A DNA stretch of 64,000 nt from Gordonia sp. PDNC005 (GCF_016919385.1 NZ_CP070351.1:248001-312000), one strand, 5' to 3'; shown: positions 16,580-25,545, counted from the stretch's first letter. Translations and numbers: made by a program. Notes: generated from the sequence alone by a model not told the origin.

Positions 16580-18787
16580 GTGGACTTCACTCTGGACCCC
16601 GCGGCCGCAGCCGTGTCCGACGTCGCCGACGACGTCGTCAAGCGCTTGCAGCCGGACTGGGAGACAAAATTCGCCGACGGCGGTTTCGACGCTGCGGCAT
16701 GGCGTGGCTTCGTCGACGCCGGCGTCACCGCGATGCCGCTCAGTGAGGAGTTCGGCGGTGACGGCCTCGGTGTCGACGCGCTCCGTCCGCTCGTTGTGCG
16801 TGCAGGTCGCGACGCCGTCGTCACACCGCTGATCGGCACACTCGCCGCTGGCCTCGTGGGGGCGTCGACCGATCCGGCGGGTCGGTTCGCGGCTGCGGTC
16901 GGTGAACAGGGCCGAGCTCTCGGTGAGGAACTGTCGACGACGCTTGTCGACGGGGTTCTGTCCGGTGTCAAGACGGGCGTACTGCACGCCGACGGGGCCA
17001 CCGCGCTGGTCGTCGCCGCAGCCGGCGGCATCGCCGTCATCGATCCGGCAGCCGACGGCGTCACCGTCACCCGGACCACCGCATCGTCCGGCTGGGGCGA
17101 GTACACAGTGCGGTTCGCGGGTGCTCGCGCCGACCGGGTGGTCTCCGACGATCCGCAGCCGCTTGTCGACGTCTACCGAGCGCTGCTGACCGCCTACGCC
17201 GACGGTCTGCTGGCTGGTGCGATCGCTCGCACGGCCGAGCATGTGTCCACGCGGCATCAGTTCGGCAAACCGATCGCCACGTTCCAGGCAGTCGGGCAGC
17301 AGTTGGCCGACGTCTACGTCATCTCTGCGACCCTCGGGCTGGTGAGCACGGCTGCCGCCTGGGAACTGTCGCAGAGCCGCGACGCACAGGGCGATCTCGC
17401 GACGGCGATGTACTGGATCGCGTCCGAGCTCCCGGCGACGATGCGGACCATGACACACCTGCACGGCGGGATCGGCGTGGACGTCACATACCCGCTGCAT
17501 CGCTACTTCTCCATCACCAAGGACCTCGGTCGTCTAGTCGGCGGGGCCGATCGCACACTCGTGGTCCTCGCCGACACCGACTCGGCAGGATCGAACACCG
17601 GGGCCGACACCGGCGACGGCATGTTCATCGCGTTCACTGAGGCTCAGCTCGCTCTCCGCGACGAACTGCGCACCTATTTCTCCACCCTGATCTCCGACGA
17701 CGATGCGCGCACCATGCGCGTGGAGCGGCACGGCCCCGCGTACCGCAAGGTGATCAAGCAGATGGGCGCCGACGGCTGGCTCGGCGTCGGCTGGTCCGCG
17801 GAGTTCGGCGGAAAGGGCTTCGGTGAGATCGAACAGCAGATCTTCACCAACGAGGCCGTCCGCGCGGACGTCCCGCTGCCGTCGGTCACCCTGCAGACTG
17901 TGGGGCCGACGCTGCAGAAGTACGGCACGCAGGAGCAGAAGGACCTGTTCCTTCCGCGGATCCTCGCGGGCGACGTGCATTTTGCGATCGGCTACACCGA
18001 ACCCGACGCCGGCACCGACCTCGCGTCGTTGACCACGAAGGCGACGCTGGATGAGACCGGCGAGAACTACATCGTCAACGGTCAGAAGATCTTCACCACG
18101 GGTGGACACGACGCCGACTACATCTGGCTCGCCTGCCGGACTGATCAGGACGCCCCCAAACACAAGGGCATCACGATTCTGATCCTGGATACCCGTGATC
18201 CCGGTTTCACGTGGACCCCGATCATCACCGCGGACGGTGCGCATCACGTGAACGCGACGTACTACAGCGACGTGAAGGTTCCCGTCTCGATGCGGGTCGG
18301 CGAGGAGGGTGACGGCTGGAAACTGATCACCACCCAGCTCAATCACGAACGTGTCATGCTCGGCCCGTCGGGTCGCATCGGTGGCGTCGCCGACCGGGTC
18401 CGCGACTGGGCCGCCAGCGCGCAGGTCGACGGTGAGCCGGTCACCAGCCGTGACGACGTCCGGCGCACTCTCGCCACGATCGGCGCCTACGAGCGTCTGA
18501 ACGAACTGCTCAACTGGCAGGTCGCATCGAGCGGTGAGATCTCGATGGCGTCGGCCGCGGCGACCAAGGTGTTCGCCACCGAGCGTGTGCAGACGATCCA
18601 CCGGATGGCCGACGAGATCGTCGGACGATACGGCGACTTCACCGACGAGGCGACGGCCGACCTCGTCGACTGGCTCGATATGACGGCCAAACGCAACGCC
18701 GTGATCACGTTCGGCGGCGGCGTTAACGAAGTGATGCGAGACATGATCGGCACCGCCGGTCTCGGTCTGCCGAGGGTGAAGCGATGA
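16580..18787 (+). CDS. Fused ChsE1-ChsE2 steroid acyl-CoA dehydrogenase
   Basis: A 735-residue fusion of what are two genes (fadE28, fadE29) in M. tuberculosis. Residues 1 to about 335 resemble FadE28/ChsE1 (HLHGGIGVDVTYPLHRYF). Residues 336-347 are a Gly/Thr/Asp linker. Residues 348-735, beginning MFIAFTEAQ, follow FadE29/ChsE2 closely (IEQQIF-NEA-RADVPLP, FAIGYTEPDAGTDLASL, ITFGGGVNEVMRDMI). The pair dehydrogenates the three-carbon side chain of 3-OPC-CoA (3-oxo-pregn-4-ene-20-carboxyl-CoA). Start GTG with AGGAGG 7 nt upstream. It is followed with ATGA overlap by chsH2, in the order of the mycobacterial igr operon. A KstR box precedes it. Confidence 0.87.
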   Translation: MDFTLDPAAAAVSDVADDVVKRLQPDWETKFADGGFDAAAWRGFVDAGVTAMPLSEEFGGDGLGVDALRPLVVRAGRDAVVTPLIGTLAAGLVGASTDPAGRFAAAVGEQGRALGEELSTTLVDGVLSGVKTGVLHADGATALVVAAAGGIAVIDPAADGVTVTRTTASSGWGEYTVRFAGARADRVVSDDPQPLVDVYRALLTAYADGLLAGAIARTAEHVSTRHQFGKPIATFQAVGQQLADVYVISATLGLVSTAAAWELSQSRDAQGDLATAMYWIASELPATMRTMTHLHGGIGVDVTYPLHRYFSITKDLGRLVGGADRTLVVLADTDSAGSNTGADTGDGMFIAFTEAQLALRDELRTYFSTLISDDDARTMRVERHGPAYRKVIKQMGADGWLGVGWSAEFGGKGFGEIEQQIFTNEAVRADVPLPSVTLQTVGPTLQKYGTQEQKDLFLPRILAGDVHFAIGYTEPDAGTDLASLTTKATLDETGENYIVNGQKIFTTGGHDADYIWLACRTDQDAPKHKGITILILDTRDPGFTWTPIITADGAHHVNATYYSDVKVPVSMRVGEEGDGWKLITTQLNHERVMLGPSGRIGGVADRVRDWAASAQVDGEPVTSRDDVRRTLATIGAYERLNELLNWQVASSGEISMASAAATKVFATERVQTIHRMADEIVGRYGDFTDEATADLVDWLDMTAKRNAVITFGGGVNEVMRDMIGTAGLGLPRVKR

Positions 18788-19857
18788 CGATGACGCACGA
18801 CGAGATCCGCGCCGCAGCGGATGCGATCAAGGCCAAGGGCGCGAGTGCCCCGAAGAAGGGCCGCGATCCGATCAACCAGCCGATGATCCACAACTGGGTC
18901 GAGGCGATGGGCGACGACAATCCGATCTACGTCGACGCCGACGCGGCCCGCGCGGCAGGTCACGACGGAATCGTGGCCCCGCCCGCGATGGCTCAGGTGT
19001 GGACCATGCGCGGGCTGCACGGCGTCCGCGCCGACGACGATCCGCTGGGTCTGGCGACGGAGCTGTTCGACGAGGCCGGCTACACCTCGGTGGTCGCGAC
19101 CAACTGCGACACCGTCTACCACCGCTACACCTCGCCCGGCGAAGAGGTCACGATCTCGTCAGAGCTCGTCGACGTCGTCGGCCCCAAGAACACAGCTCTC
19201 GGCGAGGGGTGGTTCTTCACGACGAAGAACAACTGGTGGGTGAGCGGAGCGAAGGGAAATGGCGAGGTGGGTGACGAACTCGTCGCGGAGATGCACTTCC
19301 GTATCCTCAAGTTCCGGCCTGCCGCGAAGAGCGAACCGGTGAGCGCGACGCCCGACCTGGATCCGGCCAAGCTCATCAAGCCGTCTAAGTCCCGCGACAC
19401 GGCCTTCTTCTGGGACGGTGTCGCAGCCCATGAGCTGCGCATTCAGAAGCTCGACGACGGGTCGCTGCGTCATCCGCCGATCCCCGCCACGTGGAAGCCG
19501 CGCGGCGAGGACGGTGAGTTCGGGACCACCGACTACGTCGTGTCTTCGGGCCGCGGAACCGTGTACAGCCACGTGATCCATCACGCGCCGAAGGTGCCGG
19601 GCCGCTCACTGCCGTTCGCGGTGGCGCTGGTGGAACTCGAGGAGGGCGTCCGAATGCTCGGTGAACTCCGCGGGATCGACCCCGCCGACGTTCGCATAGG
19701 GCTCGAGGTCGAGGTGACGTTCCTGGACTTCCCTGCGGGCGAGCGAAGCGACGGGGGATCCACTGCGGGCGAGCGAAGCGACGGGGGACCCACCACTGAC
19801 GGAGGCACCGACGCGTGGACTCTGTACGCCTTCACTCCGGCAGGAGCAGCCAAGTGA
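18784..19857 (+). CDS. chsH2: ChsH2, MaoC/DUF35 steroid enoyl-CoA hydratase subunit
   Basis: A 357-residue protein. The N-terminal half is a MaoC-like hot-dog domain (DNPIYVDADAARAAGHDGIVAPPAMAQVW). The C-terminal half is a DUF35-type OB fold (AFFWDGVAAHELRIQKLDDGSLRHPP) lacking most of the zinc-binding cysteines. With ChsH1 it hydrates the C22 steroid enoyl-CoA, and its DUF35 part partners with Ltp2. It is about 45 residues longer than M. tuberculosis ChsH2. Much of the excess is a low-complexity stretch near the C-terminus encoded by a tandem 30-bp repeat (19733-19792). Its ATG overlaps the chsE stop, and chsH1 overlaps its end (GTGA). Confidence 0.87.
   Translation: MTMTHDEIRAAADAIKAKGASAPKKGRDPINQPMIHNWVEAMGDDNPIYVDADAARAAGHDGIVAPPAMAQVWTMRGLHGVRADDDPLGLATELFDEAGYTSVVATNCDTVYHRYTSPGEEVTISSELVDVVGPKNTALGEGWFFTTKNNWWVSGAKGNGEVGDELVAEMHFRILKFRPAAKSEPVSATPDLDPAKLIKPSKSRDTAFFWDGVAAHELRIQKLDDGSLRHPPIPATWKPRGEDGEFGTTDYVVSSGRGTVYSHVIHHAPKVPGRSLPFAVALVELEEGVRMLGELRGIDPADVRIGLEVEVTFLDFPAGERSDGGSTAGERSDGGPTTDGGTDAWTLYAFTPAGAAK
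19733..19792. repeat. Tandem 30-bp duplication inside chsH2
   Basis: Two consecutive 30-bp units (19733-19762 and 19763-19792) differ at one base. Each contains gcgggcgagcgaagcgacgg and adds ten codons in frame (AGERSDGG-type peptide). Related GAGCGAAGCGA cores occur at 936-960, 44928-44954 and 60224-60250. Confidence 0.8.
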
Positions 19858-20249
19858 CCACGATCGCCGTCGGCGCCGCGCTGCCGCCGCTGACAATCGA
19901 CGCCACCCCGACGTTTGTGGTGGCGACGGCCCTCGCGACCCGTGACTTCCAGGACGTGCATCACGACCGGGACCTCGCGCATCAGAAGGGCTCGAAGGAC
20001 ATCTTCGTCAACATCCTCACCGACACCGGGCTGGTCGAGCGGTTCGTCACCGACTGGGCGGGACCGTCGGCGCGGATCGGGTCGATCAACTTGAAGTTGG
20101 GCGTGCCCTGGTACGCCTACGACTCGTTGACGTTCACCGGCGAGGTCACCGCTGTCGAGGGCGATCGGGTGACAGTCGCCGTCACGGGCACCAACTCGCT
20201 CGGCAAGCACGTCATCTCGACTGTCGTCTTCACCAGAGCGGAGGCGTGA
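19854..20249 (+). CDS. chsH1: ChsH1, MaoC-like steroid enoyl-CoA hydratase subunit
   Basis: A 131-residue single hot-dog-domain protein, similar in length to M. tuberculosis ChsH1 (129). The hydratase motif region reads ATRDFQDVHHDRDLAHQKGSKDIFVN, carrying the catalytic Asp/His pair. It forms an alpha2beta2 complex with ChsH2 and hydrates the unsaturated three-carbon side chain of the steroid-CoA. The GTG start overlaps the chsH2 stop by GTGA, and GGAG lies upstream. The ltp2 ATG overlaps its own stop (TGATG). Confidence 0.87.
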   Translation: MTTIAVGAALPPLTIDATPTFVVATALATRDFQDVHHDRDLAHQKGSKDIFVNILTDTGLVERFVTDWAGPSARIGSINLKLGVPWYAYDSLTFTGEVTAVEGDRVTVAVTGTNSLGKHVISTVVFTRAEA

Positions 20250-21424
20250 TGAGCAGGACTCTCTCCGGTAAGGCTTCGATCGCGGGCATCGGAGCCACCG
20301 ACTTCTCGAAGAACTCCGGTCGCAGTGAGCTGCGGCTGGCGGCCGAAGCCATCAATGCCGCATTGGCCGACGCCGGCCTGACCGCCGACGACGTCGACGG
20401 CCTGGTCACTTTCACGATGGACACCAACACCGAGATCGCCGTCGCTCGCGCGGTGGGGATCCCGGAGCTCAAGTACTTCTCCCGCATCCACTACGGAGGC
20501 GGTGCGGCGTGCTCCACGGTCCAGCAGGCGGCGATGGCGGTGGCAACCGGCGTGTGCGACGTCGCGGTGGCCTACCGCGCGTTCAATGAGCGGTCGGGAA
20601 ACAGGTTCGGCCAGGTCAGTGCTGCTGTCGCCAACCAGGAGAACTCCTCGGGCACCGACAACGCTTTCTCGTACCCGCACGGTCTGTCGACGCCCGCGGC
20701 GTTCGTCGCGATGACGGCTCAGCGGTACATGCACGAGTACGGAGCGACGAGTGAGGACTTCGGCCGCGTCGCCGTCGTCGACCGCAAGCACGCAGCGGTG
20801 AACCCGAACGCGTTCTTCTACGGCAAGCCCATCACCCTGGAGGACCATCAGGCGTCGCGGTACATCGCCGAGCCCCTCCATCTGCTCGACTGCTGCCAGG
20901 AGTCGGACGGCGGTGTTGCGATCGTCGTCGTGTCCCCTGAGCGCGCCAAAGACCTCAGACGCAAGCCGGTGTCGATTGCGGGCGCGGCGTCCGGCAGTGG
21001 CCGCGACCAGTTCATCATGACCAGTTACTACCGCGACGATCTGCCCGCTCTGGAGGAGATGGGCCTTGTCGGACAGCAGTTGTGGGCGCAGTCCGGACTC
21101 CGGCCTGACGACATGGACATGGCGGTTCTGTACGACCACTTCACCCCGTACGCGCTGATCCAGCTCGAGGAGCTCGGATTCTGCGGGCGCGGTGAGGCCA
21201 AGGACTTCGTCCGTGAACCCGGAGCCCTCGAAGTCGGCGGCCGACTGCCCTTGAACACACACGGCGGTCAGCTCGGTGAGGCCTACATCCACGGGATGAA
21301 CGGCATCGCCGAGGCCGTCCGCCAGTTGCGAGGCGACTCCGTCAACCAGGTCGAGGGCGCATCGCAGGTCCTCGTCACCGCAGGCACGGGTGTTCCGACG
21401 TCCGGCCTCGTCCTCACCGCTTGA
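20249..21424 (+). CDS. ltp2: Ltp2, thiolase-fold steroid side-chain aldolase
   Basis: A 391-residue thiolase-superfamily protein of the SCP-x/Ltp2 branch (M. tuberculosis Ltp2 is 386). Typical blocks are GGGAACSTVQQAAMAVATGVCDVA, DCCQESDGGVAIVVVSPERA and LPLNTHGGQLGEAYIHGMNGIAEAVRQ. Ltp2 with the DUF35 part of ChsH2 performs the retro-aldol cleavage that releases propionyl-CoA and androstenedione. An ATG at 20249 shares one base with the chsH1 stop, and GGAGG lies just upstream. Gene order chsE-chsH2-chsH1-ltp2 supports the call. Confidence 0.88.
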   Translation: MSRTLSGKASIAGIGATDFSKNSGRSELRLAAEAINAALADAGLTADDVDGLVTFTMDTNTEIAVARAVGIPELKYFSRIHYGGGAACSTVQQAAMAVATGVCDVAVAYRAFNERSGNRFGQVSAAVANQENSSGTDNAFSYPHGLSTPAAFVAMTAQRYMHEYGATSEDFGRVAVVDRKHAAVNPNAFFYGKPITLEDHQASRYIAEPLHLLDCCQESDGGVAIVVVSPERAKDLRRKPVSIAGAASGSGRDQFIMTSYYRDDLPALEEMGLVGQQLWAQSGLRPDDMDMAVLYDHFTPYALIQLEELGFCGRGEAKDFVREPGALEVGGRLPLNTHGGQLGEAYIHGMNGIAEAVRQLRGDSVNQVEGASQVLVTAGTGVPTSGLVLTA

Positions 21425-21467
21425 CCACCACCCGAATTGCTCGGCCCTCCCAAGGAGATCTAGAAAG

Positions 21468-23093
21468 ATGAAGTTCAACCTCGCAGACGTCTTCGAGACC
21501 GTTGCGGACGCCGTTCCCGAGCGTGTGGTCCTCACGTGGGACGGCACCGACATCACCTACGCGGAGCTGGACGGGCTGGCCAACCAGGTGGCGCACAACT
21601 TCGCCGCACACGGTGTCGGCAAGGACGACAACGTCGCCCTGTACCTGAAGAACAGCGTCGAGCACGTGACGTCGCTGCTCGGTCTGATCAAGATCCGCGC
21701 AGTGCCGGTGAACGTGAACTACCGCTACACCGACGCCGAACTCGAGTACATCTTCGACAACTCCGACTCGGCGGCGATCGTCGTTGAACTTCCGGAGCAC
21801 CAGCGCAGTGTCGCCGAGCTGATGGTGAAGCTGCCGCTGCTGCGCACGGTGTTCGTGATCGGCGACGTCGTCGACGAACTGACCGAGGCCGCCGCCGCCC
21901 TCGAGGGTCGCACTGTTGAGATCGTCGACTTCGACGGCTACAAGAACCAGCAGTCCGCGCGCGATTTCGACGCCCGCAACGGCGAAGAGATCTACATGAT
22001 CTACACGGGTGGCACCACCGGGTATCCGAAGGGTGTCATGTGGCAGCACGACGACTTCTTCCGCAAGCCGATCTCGGGTGGCAACCCGTACGGTCCGCCG
22101 CGCGCCGACTTGGAAGAACTCGCGCGTGAGGTGCAGAACTTCCCGTCGATGTCGTTCCTCATCGCCGCCCCGCTCATGCACGGCGCAGCGTCGTACTCGC
22201 TGTTCACGTTCATCTCGCTCGGCAGCCGCCTGATCCTCGAGCGCGACTTCGACGCCGAGAAGATGATCCGCAACATCGGCCGAGACAAGACTCAGATGAT
22301 CCTCATCGTGGGCGACGCGATGGGCATGCCGCTCGCCGACGAGATGGAGAAGCAGAAGGACACCGCCGACTTCTCGACGCTGTTCTCGATCACCTCGGGT
22401 GGCGCGCTGTGGAGCCAGAGCGTCCGCGACCGCATGCTGGCCGTGAAGCCGGAACTGCTGCTGCGCGACAACTTCGGAGCGTCGGAGTCGGGCAACGACG
22501 GCGAGATCAAGATGGACGAGAACGGCAACCTCATGGTGCCGCCGACCGACCGCATGATGGTCGTCGACGAGCAGTTCAACCGGATCACCACACCCGGCGA
22601 GGTCGGCCACATCGCCCGCATCGGCAACATCCCGCTCGGGTACTACAAGGACCCGGAGAAGACCGCCCGCACGTTCCCGACCCTCGAGGACGGCACACGC
22701 ATCTCGGTGCTCGGCGACATGGGTTATGTCCGGGAGGACGGCAGCATCATCTTCCTCGGTCGTGGCAGCCAGTGCATCAACACCGGTGGTGAGAAGGTGT
22801 ACGCCGAAGAGGTCGAGGGTGCGCTGCACGGTCACCCGGCGATCGCCGACGCGCTCGTCGTCCCGGCGCCCGACCCGAAGTACGGCCAGCGAGTGGCGGC
22901 TGTCGCGTCGCTGAACCCCGGCTTCGACGAGCCGACCCTGGAGGACGTGCAGGAGCACTGCCGTCAGACACTGGCCCGATACAAGGTTCCGCGCACGGTG
23001 GTCTTCGTCGACGAGGTCAAGCGCACCCCGGCGGGCAAGGCCGACTACAAGTGGGCCAAGGCCACGGCGGCTGACGCGGTCCCGGTGTCCTGA
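21468..23093 (+). CDS. Steroid acyl-CoA ligase (FadD19/CasI-type)
   Basis: A 541-residue adenylate-forming ligase. The AMP-binding P-loop YTGGTTGYPKG starts at residue 179. Later motifs are DNFGASESGNDG, GYYKDPEKTARTF, LGDMGYVREDG and the C-terminal KVPRTVVFVDEVKRTPAGKADYKWAK. It would activate a steroid side-chain carboxylate with ATP and CoA. It resembles mycobacterial FadD19, but the operon with chsE-chsH-ltp2 suggests a short-chain (C22) acid, as for CasI in cholate degradation. RBS AAGGAG about 10 nt before the ATG. Last gene of the side-chain operon. Confidence 0.83.
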   Translation: MKFNLADVFETVADAVPERVVLTWDGTDITYAELDGLANQVAHNFAAHGVGKDDNVALYLKNSVEHVTSLLGLIKIRAVPVNVNYRYTDAELEYIFDNSDSAAIVVELPEHQRSVAELMVKLPLLRTVFVIGDVVDELTEAAAALEGRTVEIVDFDGYKNQQSARDFDARNGEEIYMIYTGGTTGYPKGVMWQHDDFFRKPISGGNPYGPPRADLEELAREVQNFPSMSFLIAAPLMHGAASYSLFTFISLGSRLILERDFDAEKMIRNIGRDKTQMILIVGDAMGMPLADEMEKQKDTADFSTLFSITSGGALWSQSVRDRMLAVKPELLLRDNFGASESGNDGEIKMDENGNLMVPPTDRMMVVDEQFNRITTPGEVGHIARIGNIPLGYYKDPEKTARTFPTLEDGTRISVLGDMGYVREDGSIIFLGRGSQCINTGGEKVYAEEVEGALHGHPAIADALVVPAPDPKYGQRVAAVASLNPGFDEPTLEDVQEHCRQTLARYKVPRTVVFVDEVKRTPAGKADYKWAKATAADAVPVS

Positions 23094-23141
23094 CCGGCGC
23101 CCGGTACTCTCGTCACGCCTCCTACAGATCGGACAACCTCC

Positions 23142-23492
23142 ATGCGTGCACGACTGCTCTTCATCGCCCCGGTGATCGCCGGAGCGGCGTTTCTCGGAGC
23201 GTGCGGTGACGACGGTTCGTCGTCGGACTCGACCGAGCGCGCCGCGTACCTCAAGGCGCTCGAGGCTTCCAACATCACCTTCTCCAACGACGACGAAGCC
23301 GTCGCCGTGGGCGAGCAGGCATGTGCGGACCTCAAGGCGGGCAAGTCCGTTCTCGAGGTGGCTCAGCACATCGAAGGCAAGGATGCCGGGCAGGGCGCGA
23401 TCATCGTCGGCGCCGCGACCGGCTCGTTCTGCCGCGATCAGATCGGGATGAACCTTCCGGAGTTGTCGACCATCCCCGGTCTTCCCGGCTGA
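23142..23492 (+). CDS. DUF732-like lipoprotein
   Basis: A 116-residue secreted protein. It has a signal peptide with a hydrophobic stretch and lipobox LGAC (cleavage before Cys at about residue 21), then a Ser/Asp-rich linker. The mature part has two further Cys (EQACADLKAG and GSFCRDQ) that probably form a disulfide, as in the small helical DUF732 family of Mycobacteriales. Function unknown. It starts 48 bases after the ligase gene and could be read from the same transcript; a strong hairpin follows it. Confidence 0.75.
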   Translation: MRARLLFIAPVIAGAAFLGACGDDGSSSDSTERAAYLKALEASNITFSNDDEAVAVGEQACADLKAGKSVLEVAQHIEGKDAGQGAIIVGAATGSFCRDQIGMNLPELSTIPGLPG

Positions 23493-23510
23493 CACCGCTT
23501 TCACGCCCCA

Positions 23511-23557
23511 GGCGTCGATTCCCGCTCGCAGATATCTCGTGAGCGGGAATCGACGCC
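23511..23557. terminator. Bidirectional hairpin terminator
   Basis: A perfect 17-bp inverted repeat (23511-23527 and 23541-23557) with a 13-nt loop sits between the plus-strand lipoprotein and the minus-strand ABC-F gene, which converge here. Confidence 0.8.
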
Positions 23558-23579
23558 TGATGCGTTTGTGCCTCGAGAA

Positions 23580-25205
23580 CTACTCGGGGAGCTCCGCGCG
23601 CTGGGTGAGTGAGCCGTCGAGTCCAAGCTCGATGACGGTGTCGACGCCGATTCGTCGGAGGAAACCGACGTCGTGGCTCACGACGATCAGCGCCCCGCGG
23701 TAGGCGTCGAGGGCCTCCGCCAGGTGTTCGACGCTCGCGACGTCGAGGTTGTTGGTCGGCTCGTCGAAGATCAACAGCTGACTCGGCGGTTCGGCGAACA
23801 ACAGAGTCGCGAGCGACGCCCGGAATCGTTCTCCTCCGGAGAGCGTGGACACGGGCCGGTCGACGGCCGCGCCTCGGATGAGCAGCCGAGCGAGACGGTT
23901 TCGGACGTCCCCCGGTTCAACGCCCGGGGCCACCGCTTGGACGTTCGCCATCGCGCTCGCCGCATCGTCGAGGCCGTCGAGCCGCTGCGGAAGGTAGCCG
24001 AACGACGACGTGAGCAGTCGCCCCGACGCACGTCCGCCGTCGGGTTCGGCACCCGAGACCAATTGGGTGAGCAGCGTGGTCTTGCCGGAGCCGTTCGGCC
24101 CGACGATCGCAACACGCTCGGGGCCCGCGATGACAACCGTCCCGGAAGCGGTGGAGTCGGCGCCGGTGAACTCGGCCAGACGTCGGCTCCGTGGCAGATC
24201 CGGGGCGGGCAGCACCAGTGAGATGTGGTCGTCGTCGCGAATGCGGGCGTCGGCGGAGTCGGCGGCGGCTTGAGCGTCGGCGATCTTGTCGTCCAGGGTC
24301 GTCCGCAATGCACCCGCCGACTCCTGTGCGCGGCGCTTACGGGCACCGGCGAGGATCTTCGGCAGTCCGCCGTCGACCTGCGCCTTCTTGCCGACCTTCG
24401 CGCGGTGAGCCAATCGTGTCTCGGCTTCGACTCTCTGCCGTTTCTCGGCTTTGAGGGTCTGCTGTGCCGTGCGTGCCGCCTGCTCCGCGGCGGCCTGCTC
24501 CGCGTCCAGATGTGCACGCCACTCGCTGTACGGTCCGCCGAAGACGGTCACCTCACCGTTGTAGAGCTCCGCGGTGGAGTCCATGTGGTCGAGGAGTTCC
24601 AGGTCGTGGCTGACGACGATCAGCGTGCCGGGCCAGTCGTCGACCATCGCGGCGAGCTTCGCGCGAGTGGGACGGTCGAGGTTGTTCGTCGGTTCGTCGA
24701 GCAGGGTGATCGGAGTGCGCCGCAGGGCGAGCCCGGTGACCGCGATGAGCATCGCCTCACCTCCCGACACCTCGGCGACTCGGCGGTCGAGGTCATCGGA
24801 GCTGAACCCGATCCGGTCGAGAGCCTGCGCGGCACGGGCCTCGATGTCCCAGTCGTCGCCGACGGTCTCGAAGTGGACCTCGTCGACTTCGCCGGCTTCG
24901 ATGGCCCGCAGCGCGGCGAGCGTGCGGTTGATGCCGAGGAGCTCGGCCACGGTCGTCTCCGTGGTGAGTGTGAGGGTCTGGGGCAGATAGCCGACGTCGC
25001 CCGCGGTGTCGATGCGCCCGGCTGTCGGAGTGAGCAGCCCGGCGATCAGCCGGAGCAGCGTGGACTTGCCGGAGCCGTTGCGGCCGACGAGGCCGGTGCG
25101 GCCTTGGGCGAACGTCCCGTCGACGTGCGACAGGGCGATGGCGCCGTCCGGCCATGCGAAGGAGAGATCACGCAGGGTGACGGCAGAATTCTGGGGTGCA
25201 GACAT
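23580..25205 (-). CDS. ABC-F family ATP-binding protein
   Basis: A 541-residue soluble protein with two ABC cassettes and no membrane segment. The first has Walker A at residues 41-49 (GRNGSGKST), signature VSGGE and Walker B TLLDEPTNNLD. The second has GPNGSGKTT, LSGGE and LLIFDEPTNNLD. An Arg/Ala/Glu-rich interdomain linker of about 80 residues separates them. ABC-F proteins act on the ribosome, as translation factors or for protection from antibiotics. I chose the ATG at 25205 because residues align from there; an upstream ATG at 25316 would add 37 weakly conserved-looking residues. The long structured leader suggests conditional expression. Confidence 0.87.
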   Translation of the reverse strand: MSAPQNSAVTLRDLSFAWPDGAIALSHVDGTFAQGRTGLVGRNGSGKSTLLRLIAGLLTPTAGRIDTAGDVGYLPQTLTLTTETTVAELLGINRTLAALRAIEAGEVDEVHFETVGDDWDIEARAAQALDRIGFSSDDLDRRVAEVSGGEAMLIAVTGLALRRTPITLLDEPTNNLDRPTRAKLAAMVDDWPGTLIVVSHDLELLDHMDSTAELYNGEVTVFGGPYSEWRAHLDAEQAAAEQAARTAQQTLKAEKRQRVEAETRLAHRAKVGKKAQVDGGLPKILAGARKRRAQESAGALRTTLDDKIADAQAAADSADARIRDDDHISLVLPAPDLPRSRRLAEFTGADSTASGTVVIAGPERVAIVGPNGSGKTTLLTQLVSGAEPDGGRASGRLLTSSFGYLPQRLDGLDDAASAMANVQAVAPGVEPGDVRNRLARLLIRGAAVDRPVSTLSGGERFRASLATLLFAEPPSQLLIFDEPTNNLDVASVEHLAEALDAYRGALIVVSHDVGFLRRIGVDTVIELGLDGSLTQRAELPE

Positions 25206-25545
25206 GTGGAGACGACTCGATTCGTCGAGCGCCGGAGGGGCGGCCCTGGGCGCGGATGGAAAGAGAGCATCGGACACACAGCCAGGCGGGCCGTCGACAG
25301 ACGGCCGTTCGTTCATCGGACTGTGGTGTGCCCGCCGGGGTTCGGCGGGCTAGACATCCTCGATCGCAAGCAACTCCACGACCAGTACGGTACCCGGGCT
25401 CCCAGGGCGTCCGCATCTCATTATCTGCGTAGAACCGTCACGGAACCGAATGAGATTCTCGATTGTCATCGGTCGGACGCCCCCCCCTAGTGTTCGATTT
25501 ACGAATTAACGCAAGCATTAGGTGCTATGAGCGCATCATCGGGGA
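25206..25545 (-). promoter_or_regulatory. Long structured leader and promoter region of the ABC-F gene
   Basis: No gene is supported in most of this 340-bp gap. On the minus strand a -10-like AGATAAT lies near 25425-25419, which would give a leader of about 200 nt. The leader holds two perfect stem-loops: GCCCGCCG/CGGCGGGC (25330-25350) and GGCCGTC/GACGGCC (25289-25306). Such leaders control several antibiotic-protection ABC-F genes by attenuation. The distal part (25450-25545) is less GC-rich and contains a run of eight C (25480-25487). Confidence 0.45.

Noticed and set aside
19235..19262. GAGCGGAGCGAAGGG in chsH2 as another repeat copy
   Set aside because: Only a short core matches, and it lies within conserved-looking coding sequence, so I did not list it as a repeat.
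21414..23504. 696-codon minus-strand open frame
   Set aside because: Antisense to the acyl-CoA ligase. Long only because of GC-rich codon bias.
23521..23550. Another TTCCCG...CGGGAA motif like the 6442 and 13546 operators
   Set aside because: It is part of a perfect 17-bp hairpin between convergent genes with a 13-nt centre, so it is a terminator rather than an operator.
25168..25416. 82-codon minus-strand frame upstream of the ABC-F start as a leader peptide gene
   Set aside because: It overlaps the ABC-F coding start in another frame, has no clear RBS and no recognisable features. A shorter leader peptide remains possible but cannot be shown.
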